Assembly: GCA_002840715.1 (NCBI GenBank)
Contig: PHBW01000002.1
Span: 124,001 to 188,000 of the forward strand
Length of the DNA stretch: 64,000 nt
DNA from: Chloroflexi bacterium HGW-Chloroflexi-4
GTDB taxonomy: Bacteria; Chloroflexota; Anaerolineae; Anaerolineales; Anaerolineaceae
Direction of reading: 5' to 3'
Each line of letters starts with the position of its first letter. Within the stretch, counting starts at the first letter, position 1. Under the pieces are notes generated by a model. That model saw only the letters and a program-made list of their open reading frames with translations, had not been told where the DNA came from and did no database searches. The translations under genes were made by a program, and so were the position numbers. This document shows, one piece after another, positions 42,960-51,294 of the stretch.

Positions 42960-43889
42960 TTAAGGTTGAGGGATGGGTTCTGGCCAGGCATCCATGTAAA
43001 AATCCATGTATTCCTGCACATGAGAGCGCCAATAGTTTCGGGTATGTCCGCCCGGGTAAATGTGAAATTCGGGTCGTATGCCGTTGGCAAGCAGCACTTT
43101 GACGTAATAATCAATATCCGGCGCGAGTGAATCCTGGTCGCCGCGATCGAGGTAAATGCGCGGGAAATCTTCAATGGTGTGCGTCTCAAGCTGTTTTTGC
43201 ACCCAGTTTGAATCGCCAAACATCAACCCGTAGGAGTGTCCGCCCAACGTGCCAAAAAGTTTGATTGCCCAACCGCCTCCACGCGAAATTCCGCCGATGG
43301 CACGGCATTCTTTTTGGGTACAAGTAGCGTAATTTGAATCCACCCAGGGAATAAGGTCATTGATAATGGCTTCAGGAAATTTAGAAATGGAATTGTCTTC
43401 AAGAAAACGTTCTTCAAATGGAAATACCATGATAAAAGGCGTCTGGCCTTTATAGATGGCTAGATCTGCAATTCCGGTAACCCCTAAACTAGACCAATAG
43501 GTGTCATCCATGCCCTGACCGTGCAGCAGGTAAAGTACAGGATAATTGCCGGCGGGATTGTAGCATGGTGGCAGATATATGGAAACAGGTAAGGCCACCC
43601 CAAGCGCGTTTGATGCCACCGATAACTTCTCAACGGTTCCTGCGGTTTCTGTGCATGGAAGTGGTGTTGCGGTTTCAGTTGGCGTTGAGGTTGCTGTCGC
43701 GGTCGCTGTTGCAGTCGGAGTTTCTGTAAGTGTGGCTGTCGCAGAGGGTCCAGGCGTGAACGTTAAAAACAAGGCGGGTGTTGAGCTTAATCGTGAAATG
43801 GATGAACTCAAAGCACATCCACCAATTGTTAAAACAGAAATTACACCTGTAATGATGATAAAGATACTATTGTGAAAACATTGTCTCAT
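42960..43889 (-). CDS. Surface esterase lipoprotein (alpha/beta hydrolase, esterase D type)
   Basis: Protein of 309 residues. The signal peptide ends IGGC (lipobox), then a Thr/Ala/Pro linker (about 45-75, TATATATATSTPTET) lifts the enzyme off the membrane. The hydrolase domain resembles the putative esterase/feruloyl esterase family: YPVLYLLHGQGMDDTYW (oxyanion side), nucleophile Ser in GGISRGGG, and catalytic His in YPGGHTRNYWRSH. Likely activity is on acetyl or feruloyl esters of polysaccharides, or other surface esters. Its ATG overlaps the stop of the acyltransferase gene upstream (4-base ATGA overlap), so the two are co-translated. Confidence 0.88.
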   Translation of the reverse strand: MRQCFHNSIFIIITGVISVLTIGGCALSSSISRLSSTPALFLTFTPGPSATATLTETPTATATATATSTPTETATPLPCTETAGTVEKLSVASNALGVALPVSIYLPPCYNPAGNYPVLYLLHGQGMDDTYWSSLGVTGIADLAIYKGQTPFIMVFPFEERFLEDNSISKFPEAIINDLIPWVDSNYATCTQKECRAIGGISRGGGWAIKLFGTLGGHSYGLMFGDSNWVQKQLETHTIEDFPRIYLDRGDQDSLAPDIDYYVKVLLANGIRPEFHIYPGGHTRNYWRSHVQEYMDFYMDAWPEPIPQP

Positions 43890-44800
43890 ATTGTTGGAAC
43901 CTCATTTTGTGCTTCGGGCCAAATCGGCAGAAACATCATCCATTGACAGGGATCAATTCGGATGAACTCTTCAGCAATTTTTAATACTTTCTCAGCGTTG
44001 CGAACCAAGTCTTCATCAGAATTATCGCCTTGATCAAATTCTACTTGAGGTGAAACATCCACGACAATTGTTCCATCATCCAAGGTTTGAAAACCGAGCA
44101 CAAAAACCCTGGCATTCGTTTTCAGGGCTAATTTCACATAAGCCACCGGTAGAGCGGCCTCGCGACCAAAGAATTTCGGTTCATGATCTGTTTCGCCAAT
44201 AGGGCGATCAATGCCGGTAAGCACAGTTCCGCCGCTTTGCAGGCGCCTTCGGGCATTTTGAAGTGCTTCCATATTTAAGGGTACAACTTCCATGCCGCGA
44301 TCATTGCGCAATTTGTTTTGCCAGGCATATCCCGTGTTGGGGTTAGGGATGGCGAGTGTGAGAAATTTGAATCCACGCTGTGCAAGGTAAAGCCCGCTCA
44401 GGTTAAACCCGGAAAGATGGGGCATCAACATCAATGTGCCCTGCTTGAGTTCACCAGTCATGCATTCTTGCATCATTTTTTCAAATGCGGGTGTTAATCT
44501 AACAAATTTTTGGATTTCTTCAGGCCGGTCTAGGTTGTGATAGAAATCATAGAGTGCCTTGCCTTGGTTTTGATACACTTTGCGAATGGTCTGTCGCAAT
44601 TGACGAGCTGTGAGCTTGCCATCATGCGCGACCCATTGGTTCAGACTGATTGCGCGAAAAGTTGGGCTGAATACCCGATTACCCGCCAGATAAGAAAGGG
44701 CGGCAGCGACGGGATGTCCGATGAAGTTTGGAAGACCCTGGCTTAATGCCAATATGGCTGCAGTACCCAGAGTCTGTGAGGTGGAGTCGCTATATTTCAT
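43886..44800 (-). CDS. LpxL/HtrB-like lysophospholipid acyltransferase with HX4N motif
   Basis: Membrane-associated acyltransferase-fold protein of 304 residues. It resembles the LpxL/PatA group: hydrophobic N-terminal half-helices, a TLMLMPHLSGFNLSGLYL core, and TGIDRPIG and FGREAALPVAYVKLALKTNARVFVLGF in the second half. The catalytic HX4(D/E) is HLSGFN here (His 128, Asn 133), so the acidic residue is replaced. With no lipid A genes in the window, a glycolipid or phosphatidylinositol-mannoside-like substrate is more likely than lipid A, if it is active. It is the first gene of an operon with the esterase. Confidence 0.8.
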   Translation of the reverse strand: MKYSDSTSQTLGTAAILALSQGLPNFIGHPVAAALSYLAGNRVFSPTFRAISLNQWVAHDGKLTARQLRQTIRKVYQNQGKALYDFYHNLDRPEEIQKFVRLTPAFEKMMQECMTGELKQGTLMLMPHLSGFNLSGLYLAQRGFKFLTLAIPNPNTGYAWQNKLRNDRGMEVVPLNMEALQNARRRLQSGGTVLTGIDRPIGETDHEPKFFGREAALPVAYVKLALKTNARVFVLGFQTLDDGTIVVDVSPQVEFDQGDNSDEDLVRNAEKVLKIAEEFIRIDPCQWMMFLPIWPEAQNEVPTI

Positions 44801-44955
44801 AATTGTTAGACATTATTTTATCCAACTACTTAGGTTTTAGGAATACTACTTTTATGATTGTAACTAAACTCAAATAAATGTGTTTAATTATTGGTTATGG
44901 TAGAATGTTCCTGCGGGAATTTCTCCTCGCCCACCCCCAATGTTCGGAGAAAACA

Positions 44956-46266
44956 ATGACAAAACCCACCCCCGTTGTGAAGAAAGATAAAAGAGCCCGA
45001 AGGTCATGGTATTTTTATGATTTTGGCAACTCAGCATATGCTGCTGTCGTTTTACTGGCAGTTTTTTCGGCTTATTTTAAAGGTGTAGTGGTAGGTGGTG
45101 CTGAAGGCACCCGTTTATGGGGCGTTGCAGTCGGCACCGCCGCAATTTTAGTCGCTATCATTTCGCCAATTCTAGGTTCCATCGCAGATTTTTCACGCGC
45201 CAAGAAATTGATGCTGTTTATCTTCACGGCTATTTCAATTGTATTCACCGGTCTTTTGTTCTTTGTTGGACCCGGTGATGTCATCATGGCCATGACCTTC
45301 TTCATTCTGGCTGAAATTGGATATCGCGGAGCACAAGTCTTTTACGATGCACTGTTGGTGGATGTTGCCACTCCTGAAACGATTGGGGATGTCTCTGGCA
45401 AGGGTTGGGCGATCGGCTCAATTGGCGGTGTCGTGTGTCTTGTGATTGTGCTGGCTTTACTTAAAGGCTTCAATGTCCCCGTCGAATATGCCTTTTTAGT
45501 GACCGCATTGTTTTATCTAGCCTCAGCTCTACCCACTTTCTTGTGGGTCAAACAAATCTCCGAGCCAGAAAAACTTCCCCCCGGAGAAACCACTTTTGGT
45601 TTGGCATTCAAAAAACTTGCCCATACTTTTAAAGCCATCAAGAGTTACAAAGAATTCGTCAAATACATGATCGCATTCCTAATCTACAATGACGGCATCA
45701 TGATGTTGATGGATTTTGCTGCCATCATCGGTGCCACATTATTCGGAGTGAACCAAACCCAATTGATTATCTTTGTGATCATCATTCAGATTGCTGGAGC
45801 TGGTGGAGCATTCTTGTTTGGTAAAATATCCGATCGCAAAAGCAGTAAAGAAGCCGTCATCTATGCGTTATTGATCTTGATTGGTGCGATCATTGCATTA
45901 ATGTTCATCAAAACGCTTATTTTGTTCTTCGTTGTAGGTGCAGTGGCAGGTTTCAGCCTCTCAGGCGCTCAGGCAGTCAGCAGATCGATGACCAGCCAGC
46001 TTGCTCCACCTGAAAAAGTATCTGAATTTTACGGTTTCTTATCAGTAGCTGGACGTACCTCAACATTTATCGGTCCACTTGTGTTTGGCACATTGTCTTT
46101 CAGAATGCACAATTGGTATCAGAATCATGGTTTTGATGCGGTTGCTGCTGAACATTACGGCTTAATGTGGGGAATCGGCTCCATTCTGGTATTCCTGATT
46201 GTTGGGCTTGTGTTCTTGATGTATGTTCGAAAGGTGACACATAAGGACCCAATGGTTTTTGATTAG
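44956..46266 (+). CDS. MFS transporter, UMF1/Atg22-like
   Basis: Twelve-helix membrane transporter of 436 residues. The ATG at 44956 is preferred, with CGGAG 7 bases before it; the longer frame begins at 44878. The N-terminal WYFYDFGNSAYAAVVL is the signature of the UMF1 (Atg22-like) group of the major facilitator superfamily. Family members have been linked to amino acid efflux in yeast; bacterial substrates are unknown. A conserved loop (GSIADFSRAKKLML) and helix 7-8 region (IYNDGIMMLMDFA) are visible. It is a single gene, ended by a strong terminator. Confidence 0.9.
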   Translation: MTKPTPVVKKDKRARRSWYFYDFGNSAYAAVVLLAVFSAYFKGVVVGGAEGTRLWGVAVGTAAILVAIISPILGSIADFSRAKKLMLFIFTAISIVFTGLLFFVGPGDVIMAMTFFILAEIGYRGAQVFYDALLVDVATPETIGDVSGKGWAIGSIGGVVCLVIVLALLKGFNVPVEYAFLVTALFYLASALPTFLWVKQISEPEKLPPGETTFGLAFKKLAHTFKAIKSYKEFVKYMIAFLIYNDGIMMLMDFAAIIGATLFGVNQTQLIIFVIIIQIAGAGGAFLFGKISDRKSSKEAVIYALLILIGAIIALMFIKTLILFFVVGAVAGFSLSGAQAVSRSMTSQLAPPEKVSEFYGFLSVAGRTSTFIGPLVFGTLSFRMHNWYQNHGFDAVAAEHYGLMWGIGSILVFLIVGLVFLMYVRKVTHKDPMVFD

Positions 46267-46274
46267 ATTAATAT

Positions 46275-46315
46275 AATCACCGCCAGAGAGTGATCTCTGG
46301 CGGTGATTTATTTCA
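46275..46315 (+). terminator. Terminator after the UMF1 gene
   Basis: AATCACCGCCAGAGA pairs perfectly with TCTCTGGCGGTGATT around a GTGA loop, followed by TATTT. Confidence 0.9.
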
Positions 46316-46326
46316 CAAACAAAAGA

Positions 46327-46332
46327 TATAAT
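46327..46332 (+). promoter_or_regulatory. -10 box 7 bases before the plsC-like start
   Basis: TATAAT at 46327-46332 is followed by 7 bases and then the ATG of the acyltransferase at 46340. No Shine-Dalgarno is present. Transcription would start at or next to the A of the ATG, giving a leaderless message. Confidence 0.6.
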
Positions 46333-46339
46333 TAATCCT

Positions 46340-47071
46340 ATGACAACAACAATTCGTTATCCTCGACGCAGAGTTATTCGCGCTATTTTAAAGACCGGTA
46401 TTGCTGCCGCTTTTGGCATCCTAGCTGATTTTGAGATTGAAGGGCGTGAAAACGTTCCCACCAAGGGACCGTTGTTGGTGGTAGCCAATCACTTCCACTT
46501 TCTTGACCCCCTGGCATTGATACACATTGCACCGTGGCCGATTGAATTTGTGGGCGGCGCGCAAACTCCCAATGCCCCCAGCACCGTCGGATGGTTAAGT
46601 AAAGCCTTCGGGGTCATACCGACCTACCGTGGCACCGGCTCGCGCGAAACACTCCAAAACGCTGAAGAGATTCTCAAACAAAAAGGAGTGTTGGCGATCT
46701 TCCCTGAAGGCGGTAGTTGGGCTCAAGTGCTTCGCCCAGCCAGACCCGGCACGGCCTTTTTAGCCTGGCGTACTAAGGCTCAGATTCTACCTGTTGGACT
46801 TGATGACTTGGTGGGATTCTTCCAACGTATAAAAATCGGTCAACGCGCTCACGTAAAAGTGAAATTCGGCAAACCCTTCGGTCCTGTTGCAGCATCGGAC
46901 GGCTCCAGACCCGGCCGTGAAGAGTTGGACGAAATCGGCCATGATATCATGCGGCAGCTATCTTACCTGCTGCCTCCCGAACGACAGGGATTTTATTCTC
47001 CAGATCCAGCCATCCGAGAAGCAGCACGCGGCACTGAAATTTATCCGTGGGCAAATACCTCAGAAATATAA
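46340..47071 (+). CDS. 1-acylglycerol-3-phosphate acyltransferase-like (PlsC family)
   Basis: Membrane-surface enzyme of 243 residues that should add an acyl chain in phospholipid synthesis. The HX4D motif is intact in NHFHFLDP (about 51-58). The second and third blocks are visible as IPTYRGTGSRETLQNAEEIL and LAIFPEGGSW. A hydrophobic segment near 15-30 may bind the membrane. Length fits the family. It has a -10 box just before the ATG and no ribosome site, so it is probably translated from a leaderless message. Confidence 0.9.
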   Translation: MTTTIRYPRRRVIRAILKTGIAAAFGILADFEIEGRENVPTKGPLLVVANHFHFLDPLALIHIAPWPIEFVGGAQTPNAPSTVGWLSKAFGVIPTYRGTGSRETLQNAEEILKQKGVLAIFPEGGSWAQVLRPARPGTAFLAWRTKAQILPVGLDDLVGFFQRIKIGQRAHVKVKFGKPFGPVAASDGSRPGREELDEIGHDIMRQLSYLLPPERQGFYSPDPAIREAARGTEIYPWANTSEI

Positions 47072-47076
47072 AAATC

Positions 47077-47103
47077 AAACCGGCGAAAAATTCGCCGGTT
47101 TTT
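47077..47103 (+). terminator. Terminator after the PlsC-like gene
   Basis: AAACCGGCGAA and TTCGCCGGTTT form an 11-bp stem with an AAA loop and a five-T tail. Confidence 0.9.
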
Positions 47104-47175
47104 GCAACCTTTTTATGTCATTTCTCGTCTATTAAGCGATAATAAACTATCAATCATTAGTAGACAGGATATATT

Positions 47176-48096
47176 ATGAAAAAATTCGCCTTACTTGTTA
47201 TTATTGGTCTTTTCTTGATGGGCTGCAGTCTTCCCTTCACCATTAGTTGGAACAACGCTCCGACTCAAGAAATTGAAACACCTGTCCAAATCAACCCAAC
47301 CGAAACAACGGGGGTCATTGCCACCGAACCATTGGCAACTGTTGCAGCTCCAACGGCAGAACCTTTGATTGGAACTGAACTTAACCTGGGCGGCGTTTAT
47401 ATGGTGCTTCCTCCCTGCATGGCAATGAATGCTACCGGCATATTGGTTCCGGCAGCTCCATATGATGAAAACAACGGCCCCATGGAGTACTACCCTGAAA
47501 ATCGCAAGATCAGTCTGCAGGGTTATCCTATCTCTGGCAGTTTTTTTGATCCCGCCACCACCAATCACGGCGGTATTACCGTCTATCCGATCGCACCATT
47601 TGCAGCCATGAATGAAGCTGTGGCAACAGAAATTACCGAAATGCAGACACTGCTTGCAGCCCAACCTGCGGCACCAGACAGCATACCGTTGCTTCCTAAT
47701 CTATACGCAGCTCAAGTTTTCAGTTCCAATGAGAAGTATCTCTCCTTCCAAAACGGACAAGGGATACGCTTTTTGACGCAATACGCGCAATATTATGCGC
47801 CGGTGAATAACCATGAACTCTTCTATACTTTTCAAGGCATGACCGTGGATGGAAAATATTGGGTATCAGCTTTTCTGCCGGTCAACGCAGCCTACCTGCA
47901 AGAAAACTATGATTCAGTCAACGTCCCTGCAGGCGGCATCCCCGCCCCAGCGATGGATGATCCAAATTACGGCAACGCCATGGATGTTTATTATGTCTCC
48001 ATGCTAGAAAAATTGAACGCCACACCGGATAACGCGTTTACCCCCGGGCTGGATTGTCTTGACGAATATATACAATCGCTGAATATAAGCGATTAA
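47176..48096 (+). CDS. Lipoprotein of unknown function
   Basis: Lipoprotein of 306 residues. Signal peptide MKKFALLVIIGLFLMGC (Cys 17), then a Thr/Pro/Glu linker to about residue 62. The mature domain has features such as NLGGVYMVLPPCMAMNATG, YPENRKISLQGYPISGSFFDPATT and ELFYTFQGMTVDGKYWVSAFLPV, which look like a secreted beta-rich domain with one Cys pair (PPCM and GLDCLDEY near the end). I do not recognise the family, though such lipoproteins seem common in Chloroflexota. AGGA precedes the ATG. It ends at a strong terminator. Confidence 0.75.
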   Translation: MKKFALLVIIGLFLMGCSLPFTISWNNAPTQEIETPVQINPTETTGVIATEPLATVAAPTAEPLIGTELNLGGVYMVLPPCMAMNATGILVPAAPYDENNGPMEYYPENRKISLQGYPISGSFFDPATTNHGGITVYPIAPFAAMNEAVATEITEMQTLLAAQPAAPDSIPLLPNLYAAQVFSSNEKYLSFQNGQGIRFLTQYAQYYAPVNNHELFYTFQGMTVDGKYWVSAFLPVNAAYLQENYDSVNVPAGGIPAPAMDDPNYGNAMDVYYVSMLEKLNATPDNAFTPGLDCLDEYIQSLNISD

Positions 48097-48109
48097 ACCT
48101 CAAAAATAA

Positions 48110-48145
48110 AAAGGGGGATTCCAAATGGAATCCCCCTTTTTTTTT
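48110..48145 (+). terminator. Terminator after the lipoprotein gene
   Basis: AAAGGGGGATTCC pairs with GGAATCCCCCTTT around AAAT, with a run of nine T. Confidence 0.95.
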
Positions 48146-48160
48146 ACCCCATTAATCCAT

Positions 48161-48166
48161 TACAAT
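48161..48166 (+). promoter_or_regulatory. -10 box 7 bases before the LysM-M23 start
   Basis: TACAAT at 48161-48166 is followed by 7 bases and the ATG at 48174. No ribosome site is seen. The geometry is the same as at 46327, again suggesting a leaderless message. Confidence 0.55.
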
Positions 48167-48173
48167 TGGATTT

Positions 48174-49610
48174 ATGTCTAAATTAATCCGTTTATTTTTT
48201 CAGACCTGCATGGCCTTAATGTTGATCTCTGCCTTATACGTTCCCCAGACGGTAAAAGCGCAATCATCAGGGCTAAAATACACGGTGCTGGAGGGTGATT
48301 CGATTGACTCCATCGCCTCGGCTTTTCACACCACTGCTTTTCAAATTCGCCGCATCAATTACATTCCAGATTTGGATTATATCTATCCAGGTCAAAGCCT
48401 GATCATACCTGGTTTTGATGATGTTGAAGGCGAAGTGATGCGGGTTAACCAACCCCTTGGTCAATCGTTGGTCGGCTTTTTCGGCCGCCAACAACAGCCG
48501 CTATCACTATTGATGAGATTAAATTTTATTACTAATGTTGACCAGACCTGGGCAGGCGCCCCACTCTACATTATGTATACCGGAACTCCCAAGATCAAGG
48601 AATTCTCTGTTACAGAGGGTCTCACGGGGCTTGAAACGGCTGTTAAACAAGGTGTGAGCAATTGGACCCTGGCCGAAAGCAACGATTTACGTGGTCGATG
48701 GATGCTGCTGCCCAACACTTCACTGTGGATTCCAGATACAAGCGCAGTGGACGGTATAGAAAATAATGACGCTCCGACCATGACCGTCTCGCCTTTTCCA
48801 CTATTGCAAGGCAAGACGACTGAATTGATCGTCAATGCGCCACCTGATGGAACAACGCTTAGCGGGAGCCTTAGAATGTCAATTAACGACTCGCTTGGAA
48901 CAGAGTCTTATTACACATCGACGGAATTTCCGTTGCACTTTTTCGCAACCGATGATGGCAAAATGATCGCTTTGCAAGGCGTTCACCGCTTTACAAAACC
49001 CGGTCTGGCAGCAATGACAATTACAACCAATTACCCTGATGGCTCCTCCTTTTCTTATCAGGAAAACTTCCAAGTAAAGGCATATGATTACAGACTGGGC
49101 GCACCTATTATCGTGGATGCTTCGTACATTGACTCAACAGTTACCGTACCGGAATGGGAAATGATCAAAACCCTGGTGATTGACGCTCCTCCGGTTAAAG
49201 AATGGACTTTCGGGTTTTCAGACCCCAGCCCGGTTGAACAAGACTGGATTTCAAGCTACGGCCTTTTACGTTCATATAATGACAGTGAATATATCTACTT
49301 TCACAGTGGAATCGATTTTGCGGGCAACAACTCCACCCCAATTTTTGCCGCAGCCGCAGGAACCGTTGTACTCGCCCAGAACCTTGAGGTTCGAGGTGGA
49401 GCAACCATAATATCTCACGGTCACGGTGTCTATACCGGTTACTGGCACCAATCGCAAATTGATGTGAAGGTTGGCGATCATGTGGAAGCCGGACAAACCA
49501 TCGGGATGGTGGGTGGAACCGGCCGCGTCACGGGTGCACATCTGCATTTTGAAGTCATCGTTGGCGGGGTTCAGGTTGACCCGACTGAATGGCTTCAGGG
49601 GATGTATTAA
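48174..49610 (+). CDS. Secreted LysM-M23 peptidoglycan endopeptidase
   Basis: Protein of 478 residues exported by a signal peptide (about 1-29, ending VKAQ). A LysM domain (about 34-80, YTVLEGDSIDSIASAF to YPGQSLIIPG) binds glycan. A second LysM-like stretch (about 85-130) and a beta-rich middle follow. The M23 domain (about 375-475) has HSGIDFAG (HxxxD), then HGHGVYTGYWHQ and HLHFEV, all zinc and catalytic residues intact, so it should cut peptide cross-links in the wall. It begins after a terminator with its own -10 box and ends at another terminator, so it is a single gene. Confidence 0.93.
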   Translation: MSKLIRLFFQTCMALMLISALYVPQTVKAQSSGLKYTVLEGDSIDSIASAFHTTAFQIRRINYIPDLDYIYPGQSLIIPGFDDVEGEVMRVNQPLGQSLVGFFGRQQQPLSLLMRLNFITNVDQTWAGAPLYIMYTGTPKIKEFSVTEGLTGLETAVKQGVSNWTLAESNDLRGRWMLLPNTSLWIPDTSAVDGIENNDAPTMTVSPFPLLQGKTTELIVNAPPDGTTLSGSLRMSINDSLGTESYYTSTEFPLHFFATDDGKMIALQGVHRFTKPGLAAMTITTNYPDGSSFSYQENFQVKAYDYRLGAPIIVDASYIDSTVTVPEWEMIKTLVIDAPPVKEWTFGFSDPSPVEQDWISSYGLLRSYNDSEYIYFHSGIDFAGNNSTPIFAAAAGTVVLAQNLEVRGGATIISHGHGVYTGYWHQSQIDVKVGDHVEAGQTIGMVGGTGRVTGAHLHFEVIVGGVQVDPTEWLQGMY

Positions 49611-49634
49611 TTTTTTCACACAAAAAGGTCGATA

Positions 49635-49669
49635 AAAAAACCGGAAAGGGCTTCTCTCTCCGGTTTTTT
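49635..49669. terminator. Bidirectional terminator
   Basis: AAAAAACCGGA and TCCGGTTTTTT pair as an 11-bp stem. It lies between the LysM-M23 gene and the convergent ABC-2 operon. Confidence 0.85.
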
Positions 49670-49706
49670 GTTACTTTATTGCCAAATAAATTTAAGTAAA
49701 TCTCAC

Positions 49707-50483
49707 TTAATTATATTTTGACTTGTCTATCAACTCACGCAGTTTGTCTTCATCTGATTTTTCATTAAAAGTCGGGGCTTGTGATGCGCTTGTTTTTTCC
49801 AACTCTTCTGCAGCACGCAAGATCTCATAAGGAGCAGCTTGCATGACAGACCATTTGCCGCAGTTCTCGCAGCGGTCAAACTTGCCAATCGCAATGTTAA
49901 ATCCCCAGATGTGACGGGGGGTTGGTCTGCCGCAGTGCTTGCAAATGCTGCCACCGGCATAGCCGTAATTTCTTCGAGTACCCGGTTCAATACCATTGGG
50001 GTTACGTTTGCGCATTAATGCAAATTGAGATAATCCTGCGACGATCATTATACCGACCACCAATAAAATAATGGGCAAGATTACCTTTTGGGTACCTGCA
50101 GCTTCTTCTTCAGGAGACACAAAATTCATATGGCGTGCGGGCGTTGTAAAAGTTTGCCCCGCAGCGTTGGTGATGACAGCCGTGAAATCATGATTACCAA
50201 ATAAATATTGGTTGGTGTTGAATTGAAAACTGAATGGAGAATCATTAACCTCAGCCATCAACTCGCCATCAAGATAATAAGAGACCGACGAAAGATCTTC
50301 TGGACCAACAATACTTAGTGTGAACAAACCCTTGATGTCTGCTCCAAGACCATAACCAAAATCACGGTTTAGATTGAGTCGATAAGTAGGTGCTTCAGGT
50401 GTTTGCGCTAAAACCGGACTGCCAATCAACACCAGCATAATAAAAGATATGAAAACAGAAGAAAGTAAAAAATTGTGCTTCAT
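49707..50483 (-). CDS. Ig-like and zinc-ribbon membrane protein in ABC-2 operon
   Basis: Protein of 258 residues, last gene of the operon. Signal peptide (about 1-26, ending VLAQ), an outside Ig-like domain (about 30-125, with VSYYLDGELMAEVNDSPFSFQFNT and YLFGNHDFTAVITNAAGQT, as in Big-type domains), one membrane helix (about 138-158), and a cytoplasmic zinc ribbon (CKHCG at about 186, CENCG at about 207), then a charged helical tail. It starts 8 bases past the permease stop. It may be an accessory or sensor for the exporter; the role is inferred from operon position only. Confidence 0.75.
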   Translation of the reverse strand: MKHNFLLSSVFISFIMLVLIGSPVLAQTPEAPTYRLNLNRDFGYGLGADIKGLFTLSIVGPEDLSSVSYYLDGELMAEVNDSPFSFQFNTNQYLFGNHDFTAVITNAAGQTFTTPARHMNFVSPEEEAAGTQKVILPIILLVVGIMIVAGLSQFALMRKRNPNGIEPGTRRNYGYAGGSICKHCGRPTPRHIWGFNIAIGKFDRCENCGKWSVMQAAPYEILRAAEELEKTSASQAPTFNEKSDEDKLRELIDKSKYN

Positions 50484-50491
50484 TTGACTCC

Positions 50492-51292
50492 TTATTTCCA
50501 GCCAGTTAATATAGTCTCACGCCGAAAGAGGCGTGCCGCCAATCGAATCATTGCAATATCCAATACCACAAGGGCTGCGGCAGTGATCATAACCAGTTTC
50601 ACGTTTAGGATAATAAAGCCTGCCAACTGTCCGAACAAGACTAACATCACGGGCATAATTAAGACCGCAGAAATCTGTTCAGCCACCCGCGGATCAGCCG
50701 TTCGTGATGATACAAAGATGGCAAAATTTACCGCCATGACTGACATTAACGGTCCAACGAGGAAGATTGCCAGCACCCAGGTCGGACCTGCGATGTACAC
50801 CAAAACCTCTTTGCTAACTCCGGTCACAGGCACCGCCAGCAAGAAAATGATGAAACATCCCCAGGTGGCAATCACTGCCGGAATGACAGCTGAAAGTCCC
50901 TTTCCAGCCAGCAACTCTTCTGTGGTCACGGGGGTCGCCAGAAGAGGTTCCAAACTGCGTGTGGTCTTTTCACCCACAATACCATAAGCGGCAATGGCGA
51001 TCGGAATCATGATCGGCATGATGAGATACAACAACATAAACTCATTTACCATAAAGATCTGAACACAATCCATCATAGGCAGATTGCCGCAGGTCATGGC
51101 AAACTGAGCCGGTACATCCGCAGAGTCGCCGCCTTGCATGGCCGCATTATGACCGAAAAAGTATAGCATTCCCAATGGGAGCAACGTAAAAAGCACAGGC
51201 ATCAGAATGATGGTAAACAAAACCACACGATTCTTGAAAACCTCGGCCCACTCTTTATCAATGATCGTTCTAACGCGCGCAAACTTAAACAT
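50492..51292 (-). CDS. ABC-2 type permease
   Basis: Membrane half of an export system, 266 residues, with six hydrophobic segments. The N-terminal RTIIDKEWAEVFKNRVVLFTIILMP is typical of ABC-2/NatB-like permeases, and the central VGEKTTRSLEPLLATPVTTEELLAGK is the family coupling motif. It begins 2 bases after the stop of the ATPase gene. The substrate is unknown; related systems move Na+, drugs or surface polymers. Confidence 0.92.
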   Translation of the reverse strand: MFKFARVRTIIDKEWAEVFKNRVVLFTIILMPVLFTLLPLGMLYFFGHNAAMQGGDSADVPAQFAMTCGNLPMMDCVQIFMVNEFMLLYLIMPIMIPIAIAAYGIVGEKTTRSLEPLLATPVTTEELLAGKGLSAVIPAVIATWGCFIIFLLAVPVTGVSKEVLVYIAGPTWVLAIFLVGPLMSVMAVNFAIFVSSRTADPRVAEQISAVLIMPVMLVLFGQLAGFIILNVKLVMITAAALVVLDIAMIRLAARLFRRETILTGWK

Positions 51293-51294
51293 GG

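Noticed and set aside
50475-50987. 170-codon plus-strand frame over the ABC-2 permease
   Set aside because: Antisense to a well-supported permease; Thr/Ile/Lys-rich composition is typical of a shadow.
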